Positions 10,044 to 18,234 of a stretch of DNA of 45,260 nucleotides are shown piece by piece. The position numbers and the translations under genes are program-made. The notes under the pieces are model-generated. The model was not told where the DNA came from. It saw only the letters and a list, made by a program, of their open reading frames with translations, and ran no database searches. The DNA is from a virus, in the IMG/VR virus record IMGVR_UViG_3300033388_005395, positions 1 to 45,260 of that record; one strand, given 5' to 3'. Each line of letters begins with the position of its first letter. Position 1 is the stretch's first letter.

Positions 10044-10322
10044 AAAGTAGGCGGCCAGACCTAATCCTGCGCCGATAAGCGTTCCCGCCCCCGGGCTTAT
10101 CGCTGTGCCCTTCATGGCGCCATACATAGCCCCAGACATTCCCATGCCAGCACCAGCCATCATTCCGCCACCAACAGTCTTGCCCGGCCCTTCCGTTTCC
10201 GTCCTGCTCCCACGTTGCATGGCAGACCTTGCGCCTATAGCGTTGCTTGAAAACTGGTTGGCTCTGTCTTGAAAGCTGCCACCCGAAGCCCCTACTCTCG
10301 GTAGTATTCTGTTGTATCCCAT
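10035..10322 (-). CDS. Small Gly/Ala/Met-rich hydrophobic protein
   Basis: A 95-residue protein. The first half is polar and basic; the second half (from about residue 50) is made of GGGMMAGAGMG-type glycine-rich hydrophobic sequence that ends in GLGLAAYFLS. Such glycine-zipper-like tails can insert into membranes and occur in phage ejection proteins, but no family is recognised. It lies between a 263-residue structural-type protein and the 425-residue protein and is part of the same late operon. Its stop region overlaps the convergent lipoprotein gene by 9 nt. Membrane association is inferred from composition. Confidence 0.7.
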   Translation of the reverse strand: MGYNRILPRVGASGGSFQDRANQFSSNAIGARSAMQRGSRTETEGPGKTVGGGMMAGAGMGMSGAMYGAMKGTAISPGAGTLIGAGLGLAAYFLS

Positions 10323-10334
10323 AACAAATCTCCT

Positions 10335-11114
10335 CTATACGACTGCCATGGCGCCACGCAGTCGGTTCCAGCTTTCATCTTCTGCGCCAGTTCTGGCCTT
10401 AGTGCGTGCAAATCCTATAGCCTTTGCCCTGTTGGTTGCCATATCGCCAAAGTCGATGTTGGTAGGATTCCTGCCCATCCGTGCGGCATTCCTACGGACA
10501 ATTCCCTCTGCGCCCGCAAATCCCTGTGCAACATCAGCCTGTGCCAAATTCATTCTTTCGTTTACATCAACGCCTTCCGCAGCTTCTTTAAAGAACTTTG
10601 TTCGCACCGGCGCCCTTTCTTTGATTCCCGCCATGGTATCGCTGATCTGTGTTTTTGCCAGTTCGGTCTGGCCGGGAAGAAGTTCCATGCCTGCGCCAAT
10701 TTTTCCTTGTTCTAATTCCAGTTGAGATAGAGCTGTTTTGGTCTGCGATGGAAGAAGTTCCGTTTCTGCTTCAATCTTCTTTTCTTCAAACCCCATCTGA
10801 GATCGTTCTAATGCTGTTTGGGCAGGAAGCAGCTTCTGGTTGGCATTAATAACATTCTGCATATACTCAAGCTCGCTGGTATCACCAGGCCCCAGTCCTG
10901 ACTTAAACACATCAAACATTTCTCTTGCCCAGCCCTGCTGCTCTTTTGACAAAGCTAACATCCCAGCGTTGTATTCCTTGTCAACGGAGGTGGTGCTTGA
11001 ACTACCACCACCTTTACATTCCGATACGGGGCCTGTGTATTTAAATGAATCTTCTTCGAGTATTTCCCCTGCACCAAAGTCAGCAATTACAATTTTATTG
11101 TATATTTTCATCAT
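10335..11114 (-). CDS. Putative virion protein with internal LLPxQT repeats
   Basis: About 259 residues. I chose the ATG at 11114 because GAGG sits 6 nt upstream; an in-frame ATG at 11126 and another at 11111 are alternatives. It overlaps the 3' end of the acetyltransferase-like gene by about 20 nt, indicating translational coupling. After a Ser/Thr/Gly-rich N-terminal part there are three related helical segments, each with a LLPxQT core (LLPAQTALERSQ, LLPSQTKTALSQ, LLPGQTELAKTQ) spaced roughly 20-25 residues apart, then an Ala/Arg-rich C-terminus. The repeats predict a long helical structure. No family recognised; late-operon position suggests an internal or tail-associated virion protein. 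Confidence 0.7.
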   Translation of the reverse strand: MMKIYNKIVIADFGAGEILEEDSFKYTGPVSECKGGGSSSTTSVDKEYNAGMLALSKEQQGWAREMFDVFKSGLGPGDTSELEYMQNVINANQKLLPAQTALERSQMGFEEKKIEAETELLPSQTKTALSQLELEQGKIGAGMELLPGQTELAKTQISDTMAGIKERAPVRTKFFKEAAEGVDVNERMNLAQADVAQGFAGAEGIVRRNAARMGRNPTNIDFGDMATNRAKAIGFARTKARTGAEDESWNRLRGAMAVV

Positions 11115-11688
11115 CTTGAACCTCATTTCTCACATAGTAGCTTATTAGAGCCGGTTCGCTTCGTTTCTCTTTGTAATCCCATGCTCCAAACGGTAACTCT
11201 CCAACGATCTTCCAGCCGCACAACTGCATATATTTAATAGCGATCTTATTGGAAGAAGGGGTAAGTCCGGTCAACACGTCAAACAGATACCCATCAGAAG
11301 TTTTTTTGCTCATCAGGATATTTAATACCTGCCGACCTATCTTAACACTTCCTTTTTTCCAGCCCTTAAAGAAACCAACATAATGGAATCGTGCTTTTTT
11401 AATCTCGACCCTGTTCAGCCACACTAAAGCCACCACCTTTTTGTCTGCATAAACAACATACAAAAAGTTCTCAGGGCTTTTCATGGCCCGCAACCAGTCT
11501 TCACGGCAATTGATCTTGCCGTCTGTGAAAACAATTTCAGCAGTTCCGGTCTTAACCATGCGATCATAAAAACCGAGGATTTCCGAATCGGTAAAAGTGG
11601 CTATCCCGTCAACCTCGCAATATGGCATGAGGTTGACGTTAATGCTTTCCCCAGAGTTATTTTTTGTCTGCTGGACCTTTTTTGGCAT
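11095..11688 (-). CDS. GNAT-like acetyltransferase-fold protein
   Basis: A 197-residue protein. The central part (about residues 35-175) has the pattern of a GNAT fold: a beta strand NFLYVVYADKKVVALVWLNR, a helix after a G-rich turn (GFFKGWKKGSVKIGRQVL), and a late strand around YMQLCGWKIVGELP. Similar proteins are common next to tail genes of phages and are often annotated as N-acetyltransferases or head/tail assembly proteins; whether acetyl-CoA is used cannot be judged. Its start region lies inside the preceding 52-residue gene (32-nt overlap, other frame), and its end overlaps the next gene, so expression is likely coupled. Family call moderate. Confidence 0.65.
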   Translation of the reverse strand: MPKKVQQTKNNSGESINVNLMPYCEVDGIATFTDSEILGFYDRMVKTGTAEIVFTDGKINCREDWLRAMKSPENFLYVVYADKKVVALVWLNRVEIKKARFHYVGFFKGWKKGSVKIGRQVLNILMSKKTSDGYLFDVLTGLTPSSNKIAIKYMQLCGWKIVGELPFGAWDYKEKRSEPALISYYVRNEVQDDENIQ

Positions 11689-11815
11689 CTTCCTTATCTT
11701 CCTTTTCCCTCTGCACCTTTTCCTGCTGAAGCTTACCTAATTCAGCTCTGAGAATATCGTTTTCCATAACCAACATGCCTATTTTTGCGAATAATTGTTC
11801 GGGTGTTAAGTTCAT
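11657..11815 (-). CDS. Small coiled-coil protein (52 aa)
   Basis: A 52-residue reading frame. The ATG at 11815 is preceded by AAAAGGAG with 8 nt spacing, one of the best ribosome sites of the operon. The sequence starts MNLTPEQLFAKIGMLVMEND, continues with a heptad-like helix (ILRAELGKLQQEK) and ends in a Lys/Glu/Asp-rich tail. It overlaps the start of the GNAT-like gene by 32 nt in another frame. Small LxxE/N coiled-coil proteins of this type sit beside tail-fibre genes in many phages; the function is unknown. Confidence 0.65.
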   Translation of the reverse strand: MNLTPEQLFAKIGMLVMENDILRAELGKLQQEKVQREKEDKEDAKKGPADKK

Positions 11816-11829
11816 TGTGGTTGCTCCTT

Positions 11830-12162
11830 TTAAAGTTTGCCTTCTTCTGTTAATTGCTCTATTGCCATTTTGTGGACGATCTGATCCGCTCTGCTTTGGA
11901 TCAAAGCTTCTCTTGCTTTGGCCGGAGCTTCTTCTATCCTTTTTTGTTCCTCCGCTTCCCTTATCGCCTTCCTTGAAGTTTTATAATCCTTCATTACCTT
12001 TTTTGTTTTTAAATCTATCTGGTCGCAAACATCATCAGCTTTATCTTCAATAACGGCTTCGTTTTCATTATTCACTTGTATTTTTATCATATTTTCAGGG
12101 GCATTGCCTGTTCTAAATATTTCGCCTGTTTTTTTATTATATACTATAAAATCGGACAACAT
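11830..12162 (-). CDS. Small tail-region protein, unknown
   Basis: A 110-residue protein whose ATG overlaps the stop of the upstream tail gene by one base (TAATG), so translation is coupled. The N-terminal third is beta-rich (FIVYNKKTGEIFRTGNAP), like the start of tail-fibre-associated proteins; the C-terminal two thirds are a charged helix with Glu/Ala/Lys runs. No catalytic motif. Tail fibre assembly or chaperone function would be a guess from position. Confidence 0.65.
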   Translation of the reverse strand: MLSDFIVYNKKTGEIFRTGNAPENMIKIQVNNENEAVIEDKADDVCDQIDLKTKKVMKDYKTSRKAIREAEEQKRIEEAPAKAREALIQSRADQIVHKMAIEQLTEEGKL

Positions 12163-14012
12163 TATTTTTTAGTCTCCAAAAGCAATATTGATTTGTTGTA
12201 AAAATCTATCCCGTTACTATCTAAAAGAACACGAATATAATAAGTATGCGCTCCACTTCCTGGTGTGTCGGCCATAGCTATTGTAATTACTTGCCTTTCG
12301 TCCGAATCCAAATCGAATACTGTGTCACACTGATAAATATCAACAGCGTCTCTTCTGATATAAATTTTATATTTTATTTCTGGGGCTGGCGACCCAGGGT
12401 AGGTGGCATTAAGCCCTATTATCACTTGGATCGGCGCACCGGTTGAAGTGATTGCGGCACTAATTATATTTGTTGCACCGTCCCCGGAATAAACCCTTGT
12501 TCCGGTTGAGCTAAAAGCATTTACAGGAATAGTAATAGCCTGATCTTTAATTTTTATTGTTTCCACCGCCAAATCAACGATATTTGCAGTATCTATCCAA
12601 GCCCCAGTGGCGATGATTTCAGAACCATCCCACTTCAAACTTTTTGATGCATTGCCTATATTCAGCTTATAAGCATCCGTATCGTATCCAAAAAATATAC
12701 CAGCCGTGGCATCTGCATAATTATCTTTGCCGGAGGTTCTGATAAAACCAGAACTATCAAGGGTAATGTTCCCTGCCGTTATCGTACCCAAATCAGCATT
12801 AATGGCACCCAGGCTCTCAACAGAGGCAAGTCCCTTAACTGTAAAGGCCGTGCCGTCCCACTGGATATAGTTATTCGCGTCGCCCTTGAAATAGAACTTC
12901 CCGTCTGACCCAATGTATGCCTGCCATGCCGCGCCGTCATAATACCCGAGGTGCGTTGCATCAGCATACAGCCCCGCTCCGGCCAGTGTTGCGGGCAGGT
13001 TAACGATAGCTGCCGCCATATTGTCTCCTGTTACATCGGCATTATCGTCCGGTTTGCCCAGCCCTGTTATGGCAGTCCATACTGTCGCCCCCCGAAAAAC
13101 CCCGCTATTAAACTCAACATCACCATTTGCGTTGATCTGCCAGCCAGATACACCAGGGTCATAAACAGTACTCTGAATCGTCATGCCGATAAAAGCATCG
13201 TCAACGTTGATACATCGTGCCAGTATCGTATCATCAACAACCAGATTGCCGTCTATGCCAACGGTATTCACACCGCCTATGTTACCGGTTATCAATATGC
13301 CGGACTGTTCCCAGTAGGTTGCATTCGGAGGTACTTGGTTAGTATTCGCAAGAATGCACTTATACCTTTTCCCGCCCTGCAAAACCCTGTCATCAACAAC
13401 ATAATCAACTATCGAACTCCAGGCGTCAGGATCAGCGCCTTTCAAAGTGGTCATAATGCTGTCAATCGTGGCGTTAATAGTGGTATGCCCTTCGATATAT
13501 CCATCCTGCCATAAAGACGCTATGCCTGCATAACTGACAGCCCTGATCCAGTAATAATGATCATAGGAAGTTATGGATACTTCGGTATCAACAAACGATT
13601 CTACTGTTTTTGGCACCGACGCAATCTTTATCGCATTACCAACAGTAGGCGCTGCATCACCAGCCGGCACTTTGGCGCGGTAAACTTCAATATACCAGAA
13701 ATTGTCGCTGTTAGGATCATTCCATGTTAGGATGTTACGAAACACTTCGCTGGCTATTTGAAGGTTAGTAGGCGGTTGTGGCGCTGATGTATCGCCTGTA
13801 TAGCCATAATCGGTGTTTACGCGGGTAATAGGGTACTTATAAGCTGAAAGCGCATTGATAAAATCAGGGTCGTACAAGTCTTTCACCTCGACGAATCTAT
13901 TGGGCTTAAGACCTGCTGGACCTACTGCACCGTCTCTTACGTTGATCCACTGTTTGACGCTCTGGCCAAATTGGGGGGAAGAGGGTGCTGGAATTTGTAC
14001 GATCTGCGTCAT
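12162..14012 (-). CDS. Putative tail / receptor-binding protein with FnIII-like and CBM-like segments
   Basis: A 616-residue protein. Residues about 75-170 look like a fibronectin type III domain (APQPPTNLQIASEV..., then TWNDPNSDNFWYIEVYRA). Residues about 200-240 carry a carbohydrate-binding-module-5/12-like pattern: VLQGGKRYKC, a short loop and PPNATYW. The rest is a beta-rich succession typical of host-specificity proteins, including GxIxTSGxDNYADATAGIFFGYD-type segments, and it ends in a jelly-roll-like C-terminus. The start codon overlaps the upstream gene's stop (ATGA). It probably forms part of the tail tip or fibre and contacts surface carbohydrate; this is inferred from the modules and position. 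Confidence 0.75.
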   Translation of the reverse strand: MTQIVQIPAPSSPQFGQSVKQWINVRDGAVGPAGLKPNRFVEVKDLYDPDFINALSAYKYPITRVNTDYGYTGDTSAPQPPTNLQIASEVFRNILTWNDPNSDNFWYIEVYRAKVPAGDAAPTVGNAIKIASVPKTVESFVDTEVSITSYDHYYWIRAVSYAGIASLWQDGYIEGHTTINATIDSIMTTLKGADPDAWSSIVDYVVDDRVLQGGKRYKCILANTNQVPPNATYWEQSGILITGNIGGVNTVGIDGNLVVDDTILARCINVDDAFIGMTIQSTVYDPGVSGWQINANGDVEFNSGVFRGATVWTAITGLGKPDDNADVTGDNMAAAIVNLPATLAGAGLYADATHLGYYDGAAWQAYIGSDGKFYFKGDANNYIQWDGTAFTVKGLASVESLGAINADLGTITAGNITLDSSGFIRTSGKDNYADATAGIFFGYDTDAYKLNIGNASKSLKWDGSEIIATGAWIDTANIVDLAVETIKIKDQAITIPVNAFSSTGTRVYSGDGATNIISAAITSTGAPIQVIIGLNATYPGSPAPEIKYKIYIRRDAVDIYQCDTVFDLDSDERQVITIAMADTPGSGAHTYYIRVLLDSNGIDFYNKSILLLETKK

Positions 14013-15748
14013 GTCGCTATTGCCTCAATTATCTCTTCTGGAGAGGTTGAAATCAAAACCTTGTCTATTTCAGCCTTTCCGGAAACCTCGAATTCATACG
14101 CTTTATACTCTGAATTTAACGGCAGCCTGAAAATGTCTGTTGTGTAAACTGTTTTTGACAACACTTCACCATCATCACCATAAACTTTCAGTGTGACCGG
14201 CACACTTACGCTCTGGTTGCCTATTATCTTCGCGAACATAAAGGCCATGGAAGGCACTATGAATTTCTTAGACTTAAATGTATTCGTTAGATAGGTTGCC
14301 GCTGATTCCCATGCTTTGGCATAATAATCAGGGTTGGTATAAGTCAGCAAATACAATGTATCGGTGATGGGATCTATACATCCGTGATAAATTGTGTCTG
14401 CAACCTCAAAAGTCGTTATATAAGGTTCATCTTTAAAATTAAAAATAAACCCCTGGTTACTCCCTTGCCAAAACCCTATATAAATATTGTCATAGTAAAA
14501 CGAAACCAGATCGGCATGAGTTTTTCCCGCTGGCGGTAAATCAGTCCATTGCTCTTTGGTCAGAACGTTTGCCGTCAAGACTTTGACACCATTTTCATTA
14601 ACCAAGGTCATTCCGTCCGGTGAAGGATATAATGCGCCTATATCGGTTATGATAAAGCCCCTGGCACTCAAACAGCCTTGATTGTACTTTAAGGGTTCCT
14701 CCATTAACGTACTTGAGTCAGCGCCGGTAATGATAGATGGGAAAGCTGTTGTCGCTATAATCGCCATACCTCTATATGTGCCCCATGCCACAGGCGTATA
14801 ACTCAGGGATATCCTGTTTGCTGTTTTCCAGGCATAATGAATAAACGGCTCCGATACGCAAAACTGCTTGCCGGAAAAACCCGCCAATATGCCATTCTGG
14901 TATTGGCCAAGTTGTGCAAGATCGTCTGGCGGGGTTACCCATTTTTCGGTTAAGCACGCTTCGCCAAGATTGCTGTTAAGGTCGTCAGGAGTAGAATCAC
15001 AGTCATATACAAGGGTTGTGTCTAACGGCACATCTGCAACCGGAATATCATATATGGCTGCCGCTCCCGTTGACCCCGGCCTCATTTTAGCAAGCTGATA
15101 CTCTGCCCCAGCATCGCCGCTATTGAGCCTGTAAACCCTGAAATGGGTAACATCGTTGCCAGAAGCTACCAGAGTAGGTTTTACAAAACCGGACACGGCA
15201 AGATACTCACCGCCCTCAATATTAATCACAGCAGTAGCCGCCACAGGCTTCGACTCTTCCTCCGTGCCATCAGCCCATTTAACGACATAGGTATAATAAT
15301 ACGACACTGAATGTTTCGTTACTCCATCGCCGGTACCATAAGGGCCGTTAATGGTCAGGGCTGTTGACGGTGGTGTAACTCCAAGACGTCTGTAATCGTC
15401 TGTGGCATCAGGTATGCCGGTGGCAGGCATCAAAGTATCATTAGTCTGTTTTGGGTATCCGTCTCCGGAATAAAACAGCCTGTTATCCCCATCAGCAAGC
15501 TGTGCTTTCACCACATTGATATCGTTTTCCGTCCAATACAGCCATTTATCAGCCGATTCTTCTTTATACAAAGACCGCAAATCAATTCCGAGGTCTGCCC
15601 AGGTCTTTGTTGTCTCCAGGTCTTTAAGAGGTTTCAGCCTGCCTGTGCGCAGATCACAATTCTTGGCAATCTGCGCAAAGTTTGCAGGCAGCAGGCTTGG
15701 GTCAATCGCTGGAACTTGACCTTTAAGATTTTGTAGAATTTTCAGCAT
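14009..15748 (-). CDS. Virion structural protein (portal-proximal / tail type), 579 aa
   Basis: A 579-residue, beta-rich protein. The N-terminal motif PAIDPSLLPANFAQIAKNCD, followed by LRTGRLKPLKD, recurs in many phage structural proteins, in which a P-x-L-P-x-x-A-Q-x-A-x-N-x-D signature precedes 'L-x-G-x-L-x-P-L'. Alternating strands with Gly/Asp turns over the rest suggest a beta-propeller-like fold, as in tail hub or stabilising proteins of short-tailed phages. It is coupled at both ends: its ATG overlaps the stop of the upstream adaptor gene (TAATG) and its stop overlaps the next ATG (ATGA). The precise role is unknown. Confidence 0.75.
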   Translation of the reverse strand: MLKILQNLKGQVPAIDPSLLPANFAQIAKNCDLRTGRLKPLKDLETTKTWADLGIDLRSLYKEESADKWLYWTENDINVVKAQLADGDNRLFYSGDGYPKQTNDTLMPATGIPDATDDYRRLGVTPPSTALTINGPYGTGDGVTKHSVSYYYTYVVKWADGTEEESKPVAATAVINIEGGEYLAVSGFVKPTLVASGNDVTHFRVYRLNSGDAGAEYQLAKMRPGSTGAAAIYDIPVADVPLDTTLVYDCDSTPDDLNSNLGEACLTEKWVTPPDDLAQLGQYQNGILAGFSGKQFCVSEPFIHYAWKTANRISLSYTPVAWGTYRGMAIIATTAFPSIITGADSSTLMEEPLKYNQGCLSARGFIITDIGALYPSPDGMTLVNENGVKVLTANVLTKEQWTDLPPAGKTHADLVSFYYDNIYIGFWQGSNQGFIFNFKDEPYITTFEVADTIYHGCIDPITDTLYLLTYTNPDYYAKAWESAATYLTNTFKSKKFIVPSMAFMFAKIIGNQSVSVPVTLKVYGDDGEVLSKTVYTTDIFRLPLNSEYKAYEFEVSGKAEIDKVLISTSPEEIIEAIAT

Positions 15749-16404
15749 TATTTAGATCCGGCTTCTGTTTTAATTTCCGATATTTCCTTGCCTGTCAGTA
15801 TCTGAACAAACAGGCCATAATGAAACATAGCTTTTTTACCCGCCGTCTCTGATTGCTTGGCATCGATGCTGTATGCTCTATACAGATCGTAATTCAGGAG
15901 AGCGCTTTCATAGATATCGTCAATCGTTATTACATCGCCGATCTTCGCTATATCTGTCGGCAATACCGATTCAATCCGTTCTGCATAACCCTGGTTTGCG
16001 GCAGGTTGGGGTGGAAACACATAAAAATGCTTGGGGTTTCTGGGGTCGAATGTATATAATTCTATTGTTGCAGATGCGGTGTCTGTGTGCCAATCGGGGT
16101 TATGCCTGTCGAGACTGGCCATATCCACAAAACGAATAACCTTGCCTGGTGTAAGCCCATCTGTGCCCATATTGCGAACCAGCTTAATGAAAGATATGCC
16201 TGTGGCTGATATCGACTGTTTCGTGCCCACTGCAAGCTGAACAGCATCATTGCTAATGCTTATATCCGACTTGATTAGCACAGCCTGTTTCTGGCCTGCA
16301 TTAATGAAATTTAGATGATCAGACGGACCAAACGCATCATAATTGTCGTCAAACAATAATTTCGCAACATCGTCAGCTATCTTAGAGGCAAGTACAGTTC
16401 CCAT
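15748..16404 (-). CDS. Phage adaptor-type protein (DUF6682-like)
   Basis: A 218-residue protein with helical N- and C-terminal parts around a beta-containing middle. The N-terminus (KIADDVAKLLFDD, then HLNFINAGQKQAVLI) and the C-terminal part (DIYESALLNYDLYRAYSIDA, then ETAGKKAMFHYGLF) match the pattern of head-tail adaptor proteins often labelled DUF6682. These bind the portal ring and connect to the tail. A second protein of similar length and layout (18235-18879) lies upstream. The ribosome site AAGGA is about 11 nt before the ATG. The family label is from memory and only moderately certain. Confidence 0.7.
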   Translation of the reverse strand: MGTVLASKIADDVAKLLFDDNYDAFGPSDHLNFINAGQKQAVLIKSDISISNDAVQLAVGTKQSISATGISFIKLVRNMGTDGLTPGKVIRFVDMASLDRHNPDWHTDTASATIELYTFDPRNPKHFYVFPPQPAANQGYAERIESVLPTDIAKIGDVITIDDIYESALLNYDLYRAYSIDAKQSETAGKKAMFHYGLFVQILTGKEISEIKTEAGSK

Positions 16405-16431
16405 AATTCAAATTATCCTTATTCTGATTGA

Positions 16432-16713
16432 TTAAATCACTGCATCGACCCGGAACAGACCTTTAACAATAGTAGTCCTGCTGCTCGCCCCAGTCGCAAT
16501 AATGTTATATTGATACATGCCGGTGTCAGAAGGAACCGTATAATCATAATAATATGTGCCAGCCGCCGATTTCGTCATGTCCTGAGCCGTTACAGCCGCC
16601 GTCCCATCCGGTTTTTGTATGGTTATTTTAATAGTCGATGGATCGGCGGCGGCTGCATCGCTATCGGTCACTGATGCCTGTAGTCTTGCTGTTTCCCCTA
16701 TTTGATATGTCAT
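16432..16713 (-). CDS. Small Ig-like structural protein
   Basis: A 93-residue protein predicted to be one beta sandwich. It opens YQIGETARLQASVTDSD, has a central ITIQKPDGT strand-turn and a G-T-Y-Y-Y-D-Y-T-V-P motif that is typical of Ig-like domains (the 'tyrosine corner' region), and closes with YNIIATG and a final strand. Single Ig-like proteins often decorate capsids or tails and bind carbohydrate weakly. AAGGA lies upstream of the ATG. Role inferred. Confidence 0.65.
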   Translation of the reverse strand: MTYQIGETARLQASVTDSDAAAADPSTIKITIQKPDGTAAVTAQDMTKSAAGTYYYDYTVPSDTGMYQYNIIATGASSRTTIVKGLFRVDAVI

Positions 16714-16732
16714 CGTTCACATCCTTATGATG

Positions 16733-17101
16733 TTAAGTTGGGTCGGCAAGCTCATAATCAAAGGTCGGTATCGTGACAGTATTGCCGGATGTCAACACTT
16801 GCGATGTGCATGTAGTAGTCAACAAAATTGTGCCTCCTAAAGACAAGACTACATGCAAGGCAGTACCCGATCCGGTAACAGCAACATCAGCTTGCTGTGC
16901 TACTGCAATTTTTCGGCCATTAGTGTCGCCCTCTCCTATAACATAATCACCACCAACATCACCAGCAGTCAGCGTAACATTTGCCAAGGTATTGGTTAGG
17001 TCTGCAGGCGTTCCGACGTCGCTGGTAACGTCCATTCTGGTAGCGGTCGCAATCCTGTCCAGCGCATCATCTAACACATCGTTGTGTACGCTTTTCCCCA
17101 T
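16733..17101 (-). CDS. Small beta-rich phage structural protein
   Basis: A 122-residue protein starting after a strong GGAGG site. It shows a short helix (DVLDDALDRIATATRMDV), then a Gly/Thr-rich beta region with GDTNGRKIAVAQQ. This combination ('...LDAALD.I... GD..GRK..') recurs in small proteins near tail genes of many tailed phages. No catalytic residues stand out. Position suggests a minor head or tail component. Confidence 0.65.
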   Translation of the reverse strand: MGKSVHNDVLDDALDRIATATRMDVTSDVGTPADLTNTLANVTLTAGDVGGDYVIGEGDTNGRKIAVAQQADVAVTGSGTALHVVLSLGGTILLTTTCTSQVLTSGNTVTIPTFDYELADPT

Positions 17102-17189
17102 TTTTCCTACCTCCTACTCTGTCGATTTTAATTGTTCCTTTTATATTCTGCACTTCCAAAACAATTGATTTTCTTTTATTTTTTTTCAT
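17067..17189 (-). CDS. Possible tiny basic protein (40 aa)
   Basis: A 40-codon frame starting MKKNKRKSIVLEVQNIKG and very rich in Lys/Arg. TAGGAG lies 10 nt upstream. It fills the only gap between two late genes and overlaps the next gene by about 35 nt in another frame. The ribosome site and position support it, but the size and composition mean it could be chance. Confidence 0.3.
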   Translation of the reverse strand: MKKNKRKSIVLEVQNIKGTIKIDRVGGRKNGEKRTQRCVR

Positions 17190-17208
17190 TACTGTATAGC
17201 TCCTACCC

Positions 17209-17820
17209 CTATAATTGCGACAGCGCGATATTATATTCCGTGGTCTGCGACAGCGCGATATTATATTCCGTGGTCTGCGACAGCGCGATATACATTAACC
17301 CAAAAAGAACTATGCTTAACGCTCCGCTTGATAGTAATCCCTGTACCGCTATTAGGTGTTTTTGAGACAAACCAATGTTATCAAGTGCTCCTGCTGATAG
17401 TAAAGGTTGGATTACGAGGAGATGCTTCTGGGTTAATACAGCATTGTCAAGCGCTCCTGAAGTTATCAATTCTTGTACGGCCAAGAAATGTTTTTGAGTT
17501 AATATGGTATTGTCAAGCATACCAGCCGACAACAATTCTTGGACTCCAAGAAGATGTTTTTGGGTAAGCTCGATATTGTCAAGCATACCAGCCGACAACA
17601 ATTCTTGGACCGCCAGTAAATGCTTTTGAGTTAGCGCAACGTTGTCAAGGGCACCGACACCCGACATGGCTTGAACTATGAGACTATGCTTTTGAGTTAA
17701 ATCTATATTGTCGAGCGTTCCTGCACTTTCAAGAGCTGCAACAACCAGGTTGATAAGCTCTATCCATTCCTCTGGCGTATCAACCCACTCAGAACTATTA
17801 TCATCAACCCATTGAATCAT
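17209..17820 (-). CDS. Tail-type protein built of 22-residue LTQKH repeats
   Basis: A 203-residue protein. After a short N-terminal part with WVDDNSSEWVD it has six consecutive 22-residue repeats with the core L-D-N-x-x-L-T-Q-K-H-x-L-x-V-Q-x-L-L-S-x-G (residues about 33-160). A hydrophobic segment (SIVLFGLMYIALSQ) follows, then two exact 10-residue repeats (TTEYNIALSQ). Related 'DNVxLTQxHxLxV' repeats occur, to my knowledge, in many phage proteins near tail genes; they probably form a repetitive trimeric rod or fibre. Adjacent DNA copies are nearly identical, so repeat number could change by recombination. Function is inferred from repeat type and position. Confidence 0.7.
   Translation of the reverse strand: MIQWVDDNSSEWVDTPEEWIELINLVVAALESAGTLDNIDLTQKHSLIVQAMSGVGALDNVALTQKHLLAVQELLSAGMLDNIELTQKHLLGVQELLSAGMLDNTILTQKHFLAVQELITSGALDNAVLTQKHLLVIQPLLSAGALDNIGLSQKHLIAVQGLLSSGALSIVLFGLMYIALSQTTEYNIALSQTTEYNIALSQL
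17221..17290 (-). repeat. 30-bp tandem direct repeat in the 3' end of the repeat-protein gene
   Basis: Two perfect 30-bp units (17221-17250 and 17251-17280) followed by a 10-bp partial unit (17281-17290). In the coding frame each unit adds TTEYNIALSQ. The unit length is a multiple of three, so copy-number change would keep the frame. Confidence 0.9.
17333..17740 (-). repeat. 66-bp coding repeat array
   Basis: Six 66-bp units encode the 22-residue LTQKH repeats. The two central copies share an identical stretch of about 30 bp at 17511-17543 and 17577-17609, exactly 66 bp apart, which points to recent duplication or homogenisation. Confidence 0.8.
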
Positions 17821-17832
17821 CGTAAACTCTGC

Positions 17833-18228
17833 CTATACTTTAGTTGGATAGCCTTTAAAATAATACGCGGTGCCCCCACTGTCGTGTATCGTAAAAACCT
17901 TTGGCGTACCACTCAACGTCGTATCTACAACATTTTTAGGACGGATTCCTCCACCGCTCCCCTCATCTTCATCATGGTCATGCTCTGGGATTGATGAATT
18001 ACTTTTGCTAACTATCCCGTAATAAACTCCGCTAAGCGATGCATCTAAATCATCGCTGGCAGCCGTTAATACCACCTGCGTATCCGCTACTGGAGTGGAA
18101 ACCGACAATATTGTGCCATATTTCGTTGTATCGCCAATCAGCTTAACTCTTCTGCCAACATGGAATTCCGCTGTTTGGTCTCCACTAACCTCAAAGGTAG
18201 TCGCATTAATATATGTTGCGGCAATCAT
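17833..18228 (-). CDS. Small virion protein (131 aa)
   Basis: A 131-residue beta-rich protein. The N-terminal half has the phage motif FEVSGDQTAEFHVGRRVKL, which recurs in tail or neck proteins of many phages. The middle holds a charged, flexible HDHDEDEGSGGG stretch (about residues 83-95), possibly metal-binding. The end is a short beta hairpin. It sits 6 nt after the upstream adaptor-like gene and 12 nt before the repeat protein. Role unknown beyond virion association. Confidence 0.65.
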   Translation of the reverse strand: MIAATYINATTFEVSGDQTAEFHVGRRVKLIGDTTKYGTILSVSTPVADTQVVLTAASDDLDASLSGVYYGIVSKSNSSIPEHDHDEDEGSGGGIRPKNVVDTTLSGTPKVFTIHDSGGTAYYFKGYPTKV

Positions 18229-18234
18229 TCTCTT

